A stretch of 16,948 bases of DNA from CAZHZT01 sp964537285 (GTDB lineage Bacteria; Bacteroidota; Bacteroidia; Chitinophagales; Saprospiraceae): positions 1-16,948 of the forward strand of contig CAZHZT010000128.1 of the NCBI GenBank assembly GCA_964537285.1, read 5' to 3'. The first letter of the stretch is position 1. Each line of letters begins with the position of its first letter. The position numbers and the translations under genes are program-made. Positions 14,758 through 16,948 of the stretch are shown here, piece after piece. A model generated the notes under the pieces. The model was not told where the DNA came from, made no database searches, and saw nothing but the letters and a program-made list of their open reading frames with translations.

Positions 14758-15296
14758 TCCACGACAATTTTTGAAGCGGGCGTTCCAAATTCAACGACAA
14801 TAACTATTGCAGGTAACGCTTCATCCAATGATTTACGTATCTGACGCAGCTTTATTTGTGTTCTGGCTTCCAGTGTATTAGACTTGGAGGCTTTCCAAAT
14901 GCCGGATACTTCCAGCTTGGCTTTTCTTTGTTCGAAAGGTAATAAATTTTCGTCATATTCGCCAGTGCCCAGCCAGTAATCGAAGTGCGTTCCTTTGAAA
15001 GATCTCTCAATAACCGTGTAATGGGTTAATTTTTTTAATAAAATTAATGCAATGCCGACGGCCCCGTATTCCGTTGCTTCCTGAAGGTCATTCCAGGAGC
15101 GTTTTACCTGACTGTCCACATGCAGGCCCCATTCTAACTGCAAATTCTGATCATAAGTTCCCGAAACTACCATTTGTATACCACTTTTATGCCCATTGGA
15201 TTCCAGGCAGAAAGCGGCCCCCTCTGCCAGAAACTGGCCAATGCTCTTGGAAATGGCCGGAAAACCTTCGTTTAAACTATCTAAGCTGGCAATCAA
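14754..15296 (-). CDS. Unrecognised 180-residue protein (first gene of a coupled pair)
   Basis: A protein of unknown function, read here from TTG 15296 (MIASLDSLNEGFPAISKSIG). The frame is open to another TTG at 15314. The 15296 start is preferred because GGAGGA lies 8 bases upstream and because the ArsS stop then overlaps as TTGA; note that GGAGGA also encodes the conserved GG of ArsS, so the ribosome-site match may be partly chance. Visible features are GQFLAEGAAFCLE (20-32), the motif WNDLQEATEYGAVGIALILL (68-87), KGTHFDYWLG (101-110) and KLEVSGI (127-133), then VIVVEFGTPAS near the end. G-x-x-F-D...L-E-V-S faintly resembles the D...E-x-K arrangement of restriction-endonuclease-like folds, but the lysine position is S131, so nuclease activity is speculation. 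No signal peptide. The stop overlaps the next start (ATGA). Confidence 0.75.
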   Translation of the reverse strand: MIASLDSLNEGFPAISKSIGQFLAEGAAFCLESNGHKSGIQMVVSGTYDQNLQLEWGLHVDSQVKRSWNDLQEATEYGAVGIALILLKKLTHYTVIERSFKGTHFDYWLGTGEYDENLLPFEQRKAKLEVSGIWKASKSNTLEARTQIKLRQIRKSLDEALPAIVIVVEFGTPASKIVVE

Positions 15297-16363
15297 GCGA
15301 TTTCTCCTCCACAACTTGAACCTGCGCCGGCAGTACAGCCATAGCAGTGCTGATTTAGAACGATAAAACGATTATTGATAGCTTCTGCATCAAAGTCATT
15401 GATATGCGTCACCGGACTGTCGACCTTCAGATCGAGCATTTGGTTAAAATCGCAATCGTAGATATAGCCATCCCAGCTGATGGATAGTGTGTTTCGACAC
15501 ATCAATCCACTTACCGTATTTGGATTGAAAGCATCCACTAGTTTTTCCATGTACTCAGCATAATTACCCGTTTCTAGCAGGTAATCCAGAAAACGAGCGA
15601 TTGGAAGGTTGGTAATGGCAAACAAAGCATTGAAATCAATATCATACTTGCGCTTCAATTGGCGCTTGAACTCAGCTTCTAAAGACTCCTGGGAAGCTGG
15701 CAAAAATGCACCGGAAGGATTGTAGACGAGGTTGAGTTCCAAGCCTGTGCCTTCCTTGCCATAACCTACGGTATTGAGCATTTGAAGGGCCTTGATCGAA
15801 TCTTCAAAAACCCCGTCGCCCCGCTGGCTGTCCGTGCGTTTCTTAGAAAAGTACGGAAGAGAGGAAACAACCTGCACTTTATGCTCCTTAAAGAAGTCTG
15901 GCAGGTCGTTGTACTTTTTATTGGCAACAATGATAGTCAGATTGCATCGATCCATCACCTTTTTACCGAGCTTAGTCACTTCTTCCACGAACCAGCGAAA
16001 ATGAGGGTTCATTTCCGGAGCGCCTCCCGTAATATCGACAGAGTGGATGGTTGGTACCGAAGCAATGATTTCCAGGCATTTTTCCAGGGTAGCGCGATCC
16101 ATATTTTCGCGTTTGCGATCAGGGCCGGCATCTACATGGCAGTGTGTACAAGTTTGATTGCAGAGTTTACCTATATTGATTTGAAAGATTTCAATTCCGA
16201 CGGGTTTTAAAGGGAACTTTCCCAGTTGGTCGATTTTATCGGCAAAGTTGGGAAATTTGTCATCCACCACTTCTTTCCCATTCAACACATTCAATTGAAA
16301 ATAAGTATCGGAGAGCTGGGTACCTCTCGATTGTAGCGATTTTGTTCGCTGTTTAATAGCCAT
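15293..16363 (-). CDS. arsS: Arsenosugar biosynthesis radical SAM protein ArsS
   Basis: A 356-residue protein, full length for the family. The radical SAM iron-sulfur motif is CNQTCTHCHVDAGP (C68, C72, C75), followed by the SAM-binding glycine-rich stretch DITGGAPEMNP. The C-terminal Cys-rich region, which should hold an auxiliary cluster, has C289, C304, C340, C343 and C351, ending HCYGCTAGAGSSCGG. ArsS acts after the arsenite methyltransferase ArsM, joining dimethylated arsenic to the deoxyadenosyl group of SAM on the way to arsenosugars; it is cytoplasmic. Some members are selenoproteins, but cysteine is present at the C-terminal positions here. It lies 21 bases after an AhpD-like gene, the usual partner of arsS, and its TGA overlaps the next gene. 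No arsM is in the window. Confidence 0.92.
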   Translation of the reverse strand: MAIKQRTKSLQSRGTQLSDTYFQLNVLNGKEVVDDKFPNFADKIDQLGKFPLKPVGIEIFQINIGKLCNQTCTHCHVDAGPDRKRENMDRATLEKCLEIIASVPTIHSVDITGGAPEMNPHFRWFVEEVTKLGKKVMDRCNLTIIVANKKYNDLPDFFKEHKVQVVSSLPYFSKKRTDSQRGDGVFEDSIKALQMLNTVGYGKEGTGLELNLVYNPSGAFLPASQESLEAEFKRQLKRKYDIDFNALFAITNLPIARFLDYLLETGNYAEYMEKLVDAFNPNTVSGLMCRNTLSISWDGYIYDCDFNQMLDLKVDSPVTHINDFDAEAINNRFIVLNQHCYGCTAGAGSSCGGEIA

Positions 16364-16384
16364 AACAACATATATTTTAGCTGC

Positions 16385-16723
16385 CTACATTGACAGTTTT
16401 TCCGCGTGATTCATCATTTGCACGCCATACACCAGGGTTGTGCCCGCTTTGATCGCCGCCGCCACATGCACAGCTTCCATCATTTGCTCTTCGTCTGCCC
16501 CTTTTTCCAGACAGCCGGAGGTATAGGCATCTATGCAATAAGGGCACTGAATAGCGTGCGCAACAGCGAGGGCGATAAGTGATTTTTCGCGTTCGGTCAG
16601 GGCAGAATCCCCTTTAAAAACATTACCATACCAATCGAAGAATTTTTTGCCCATTTCTTCTTGATGCTCGGTAATGTTACCGAATTTTTTAAGATCTTTT
16701 GGATCAAAATATTTCTTTTCCAT
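16385..16723 (-). CDS. AhpD-like (carboxymuconolactone decarboxylase family) protein, arsenosugar-associated
   Basis: A 112-residue all-helical protein with the AhpD core: LTEREKSLIALAVAHAIQCPYCIDAYTSGCLEKGA. The redox pair is C60-P-Y-C63 in CPYCIDAYT, with the downstream helix EAVHVAAAIKAGTTLVYG. Members with this sequence occur beside arsS in many bacteria and are named arsenosugar biosynthesis-associated peroxidase-like proteins. The role is likely thiol-disulfide or peroxide chemistry on an arsenical or on the enzyme, in the cytoplasm; the reaction is not settled. As first gene of the minus-strand operon it is read 21 bases ahead of arsS. Its leader (16724-16812) has a -7-like box but no clear -33 partner. 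Confidence 0.88.
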   Translation of the reverse strand: MEKKYFDPKDLKKFGNITEHQEEMGKKFFDWYGNVFKGDSALTEREKSLIALAVAHAIQCPYCIDAYTSGCLEKGADEEQMMEAVHVAAAIKAGTTLVYGVQMMNHAEKLSM

Positions 16724-16754
16724 GCTTTGAGTTTAATATTGAATACAATTATCA

Positions 16755-16762
16755 CAAAAGTT
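16755..16762 (-). promoter_or_regulatory. Candidate -7 box of the ArsS operon
   Basis: AACTTTTG on the minus strand matches seven of eight positions of TAnnTTTG and ends 31 bases before the AhpD-like start. No TTTG lies 19-21 bases upstream (the nearest CTTG is 26 away), so the promoter is only suggested. The rest of the 16724-16812 leader shows nothing further. Confidence 0.32.
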
Positions 16763-16812
16763 GAACACAATTACTGTCTTAATGTTGACAAGAGGGGTAT
16801 ATGGAGGGATAT

Positions 16813-16892
16813 TTAAGAATAAGCCGGATAAAAAAAGGCTGTGGGGCGGTAACTACCGCCCCACAGCCTTTTTTTATCCGGCTTATTCTTAA
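16813..16892. repeat. 38-bp perfect inverted repeat upstream of the ArsS operon
   Basis: Arms 16813-16850 and 16855-16892 are exact complements with loop AACT, the longest stem in the window. A GC-rich apex (GGCTGTGGGGCGGT) sits on seven A/T pairs, so T7 follows the GC stem in the plus direction and A7 precedes it. It may end a transcript arriving from the right (minus) or left. It sits just before another copy of the GTTCTTTGACA element. Confidence 0.8.
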
Positions 16893-16901
16893 CGTTTTTT
16901 A

Positions 16902-16948
16902 GTTCTTTGACATAAATTGTGGAAAATGGAACTTCAAAATGATAAGCC
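16902..16948. repeat. GTTCTTTGACA palindromic element, copy 3 (cut by the window end)
   Basis: All 47 visible bases match copy 2 (6705-6751) except one C/G change; the G variant (GATAAGCC) is complementary to the right arm of copy 2, so this copy likely keeps the ancestral, better-paired arm. The right half lies beyond the window. Same orientation as copies 1 and 2. Confidence 0.75.

Noticed and set aside
15293..15295. ArsS TGA as a selenocysteine codon
   Set aside because: The TGA follows the complete Cys-rich C-terminus (GSSCGGEIA); the catalytic-region cysteines are encoded as TGC/TGT, so ordinary termination is the simpler reading.

Overview
The window reads as a chromosomal segment from a member of the Bacteroidota, possibly near the Saprospiria; the phylum call is much firmer than the class call. 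The grounds are a V/A-type ATPase operon carrying a DUF2764-type gene, a TonB-dependent receptor of the family with a carboxypeptidase-regulatory-like N-terminus, at least one good Bacteroidota-type promoter (-33 TTTG, 19-base spacer, -7 box ending in TTTG), A-rich rather than Shine-Dalgarno-type leaders, and a lipid/periplasm-facing WG-repeat protein.

Layout, plus strand. 1-208 is a leader with small hairpins. 209-1702 encodes an exported WG-repeat protein, overlapped at its end by a 47-codon ORF (1692-1835). 1836-2283 is a non-coding block with a 31-bp perfect hairpin and a MITE-like element with 25-bp terminal inverted repeats. 2284-9984 is a seven-gene V-type ATPase operon in the order B, D, I, K, E, DUF2764, A. 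The more familiar order for this chlamydial/spirochaete/Bacteroidota lineage is E, DUF2764, A, B, D, I, K, so here the two halves are swapped. The K subunit keeps all the side-chain positions that bind sodium in Enterococcus hirae NtpK, so the enzyme may move sodium. After a structured gap come a hotdog-fold thioesterase (10225-10674) and a short-chain dehydrogenase (10783-11463).

Layout, minus strand. 11551-13986 encodes an outer-membrane TonB-dependent receptor-like protein with its own promoter. 16723 down to 14200 is an operon: AhpD-like protein, arsenosugar radical SAM protein ArsS, and then two unrecognised proteins translationally coupled to ArsS and to each other by 4-base overlaps (TTGA, ATGA). 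This pair is the best candidate in the window for an undescribed module.

The most striking non-coding property is that most gene boundaries hold a long, usually perfect inverted repeat with 19- to 38-bp arms. The arm sequences differ between sites, three have a CTTCG apex, and most lack a following T-tract. Separately, a dispersed palindromic element beginning GTTCTTTGACA is present three times (6048, 6705, 16902). One copy supplies the last codons and stop of ntpI, and another sits at the K/E junction where the two halves of the ATPase operon are swapped. No tRNA, rRNA, CRISPR array, transposase or integrase gene was found.
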